From: Holosporales bacterium
GTDB lineage: Bacteria > Pseudomonadota > Alphaproteobacteria > RUG11792
Length of the DNA stretch: 33,491 nucleotides
Direction of reading: 5' to 3'
Assembly (NCBI GenBank): GCA_031266385.1
Contig: JAISBC010000005.1
Span: 1 to 33,491, forward strand
Shown: positions 32,499-33,491 of the stretch, in pieces
How the letters are laid out: every line of letters begins with the position of its first letter
Position numbering within the stretch: the first letter of the stretch is position 1
Position numbers and translations under genes: made by a program
The notes under the pieces: model-generated
The model's input: only the letters and a program-made list of their open reading frames with translations
What the model was told of the DNA's origin: nothing
The model's database searches: none

Positions 32499-33268
32499 TT
32501 AAATTCGATTAATTTTATGAATAGAAATACTAGGATTTGATCTTCTTCCCCACAAATGATATGTACCCCATCCAACAGCTATCCCGGCAATAACTCCACC
32601 GAACAGCTTCCACCCTGAAGTAGTGGTACTCCCCGGAGTAAACTTAGCAAACAGGGCCTTCAGATTAGCTGGAGAACAATCTCCTCGTAAGGTCCCCTTC
32701 GCATCTTGAGAAAGAAAAGAAATCTCATCCTTCCAAGTTGCATGCATATTTCTATAGAACCAAGCAAGATGCCCTAAATGAGGTAACTTCCACGAGTGGA
32801 ACTCGTCCCAAAATCCAGCGGCATATTCCAGCCACAAAGGAGGAATTGGGTTCCCCTCAGTCCTAGCTCCAGCGGCCATGCAAGTATCTCCAACAAAAAA
32901 CATCTCCCAATCATCCCTCCATCCATAAGGATACGGCACGGATTCATAAGGCGCAACCATGGATGAGACATCACCCCCAGCCCTCACCGCAATCACCCAA
33001 TGAGAACCCAACATATCCCACCACTGCATCCTAATCGGGCACATGGTTCCCGACAGAGCATCTTGGCGCCCCAGCAAATCCCAAGGAGAATTAACAACCG
33101 GGAGCAAGTTCTCCGACAGCCACGGGACAGCACTCGACCCTAACGCCCCCCCATCCCAGAGGAGCCTAAGCAGCATCAAAGCGAGGGAGAGCCCCCCCCC
33201 CCCCCCCAGCGCCTTGCAAGGCCTGGTTTTCCGGCATTCTTGTTAGCAAATTTGTTAAATATTTTCAT
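32499..33268 (-). CDS. phase-variable envelope protein B, frame OFF as written
   Basis: The ATG at 33268 has GGGGAGGATATG upstream and opens MKIFNKFANKNAGKPGLARR. The poly-G tract at 33192-33207 is 16 long. In this phase the frame ends about 30 codons in. With 17 or 14 G it continues as LSLALMLLRLLWDGG, a hydrophobic export signal, into a body of over 200 residues. Shared with protein A are the aromatic run (SVPYPYGWRDDWEMFFV), PLWLEYAAGFWDEF, and a C-terminal membrane segment (LFGGVIAGIAVGWGTYHLW) with a basic end. Family unknown. A downstream start at 33176 could give a protein lacking the normal n-region. Confidence 0.7.
33192..33207 (-). repeat. poly-G contingency tract of protein B (16 G)
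   Basis: Sixteen C on the plus strand. It sits at the same codon as the tract of gene A but is three bases longer, so both are in the same (OFF) phase. Tracts this long are very rare in an AT-rich genome unless kept by selection. Confidence 0.85.
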
Positions 33269-33298
33269 AAAATCATATCCTCCCCAATATTTCTATAA
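33208..33298 (-). repeat. duplicated leader and start region, copy B
   Basis: The partner of 32388-32478, with the same ribosome-binding site, start and first 20 codons. Beyond 33307 the two copies diverge. 33308-33370 shows no feature I can support. Confidence 0.85.
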
Positions 33299-33370
33299 TT
33301 ATCATAAATCATTAGTGTTTAAATTTAGTAAACGAGCGCACTAGACTAAGACAGAAAATTTATGAGGATT

Positions 33371-33491
33371 CTACTTAATCTGAACAGCCACCTCGAAAGA
33401 ACTCGAGTTCTTCGCATATCTCATTGCTATTCCTCTCCCCTGTTTAAGCCTTAAAAAGGCATTCTCTACTAAATGATGCTTCTTATATAGT
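33371..33491 (-). pseudogene. IS5-family transposase, C-terminal fragment
   Basis: The minus strand reads YKKHHLVENAFLRLKQGRGI, then AMRYAKNSSSFEVAVQIK and a stop at 33371-33373. HLVENAF-LK-RGIA-RYAK-SSSF is the conserved end of IS5-group DDE transposases, including the catalytic Glu in VENAF. The usual final part (ALWA or similar) is missing. The gene runs off the window edge, so the state of its 5' end is unknown. Confidence 0.75.

Noticed and set aside
1..33491. CRISPR array, rRNA, toxin-antitoxin pair or prophage genes
   Set aside because: No regularly spaced repeats, rRNA motifs or recognisable genes of these kinds are visible in the window.

Overview
The window looks like a piece of chromosome from a host-associated, gene-poor alphaproteobacterium, probably an intracellular symbiont of the Holosporales/Rickettsiales kind. 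The clues are the gene set and order: surE - LysM/LytM lipoprotein - yajC - secD - secF, dnaG - rpoD, a FYDLN-type zinc-ribbon protein beside trpS, a TIGR01459-type HAD protein, and rpsF - rpsR. Base composition is moderately AT-rich, spacers between housekeeping genes are tiny, many genes overlap (ATGA, TTG and GTG starts), and insertion sequences survive only as broken remnants. The order-level placement is inference; no 16S gene is present.

Layout. 1-499: decayed IS982-family transposase. 497-2337: Lrp/AsnC regulator (-), HAD-like hydrolase (+) and tRNA-Ser(TGA), followed by a long hairpin. 2409-2780: IS debris, including a second copy of the IS982 tail in the same orientation. 2781-2854: tRNA-Gln(CTG). 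2913-7517: a five-gene exporter operon (short HlyD-like adaptor, two ABC ATPases, two ABC-2 permeases) of the YbhGFSR type. 7553-13417: hemW, surE, an nlpD-like lipoprotein, yajC, secD, secF. 13532-17730: hfq with a very acidic tail, lpdA, uvrC, pgsA. On the minus strand, 19228-17799: rpsF, rpsR, acpS, ruvX.

19524-23578 (minus) is an accessory block of four exported proteins of no family I recognise. They share signal peptides and, upstream of each gene, a near-copied promoter and leader. Two proteins carry both of two apparent modules, and the other two carry one module each. 23693-30282 returns to housekeeping genes: a CPA2-type antiporter core (-), then dnaG, rpoD, a truncated CapD/WbpM-like membrane protein and recO (+). 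trpS and the FYDLN protein follow on the minus strand.

31811-33268 (minus) is the most striking stretch. Two paralogous envelope proteins start from nearly identical leaders. In both, a long poly-G tract (13 and 16 G) sits between the start codon and the hydrophobic part of the signal peptide. As written, both tracts put the start codon out of frame with the body by the same phase; a tract of 14 or 17 would restore the frame. This is the expected arrangement of slipped-strand phase-variable (contingency) genes. The window ends in an IS5-family transposase fragment.

Taken together, compact housekeeping operons are interrupted by two islands of duplicated exported proteins with copied control regions, one of them apparently phase-variable. 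Both are candidates for host-interaction proteins.
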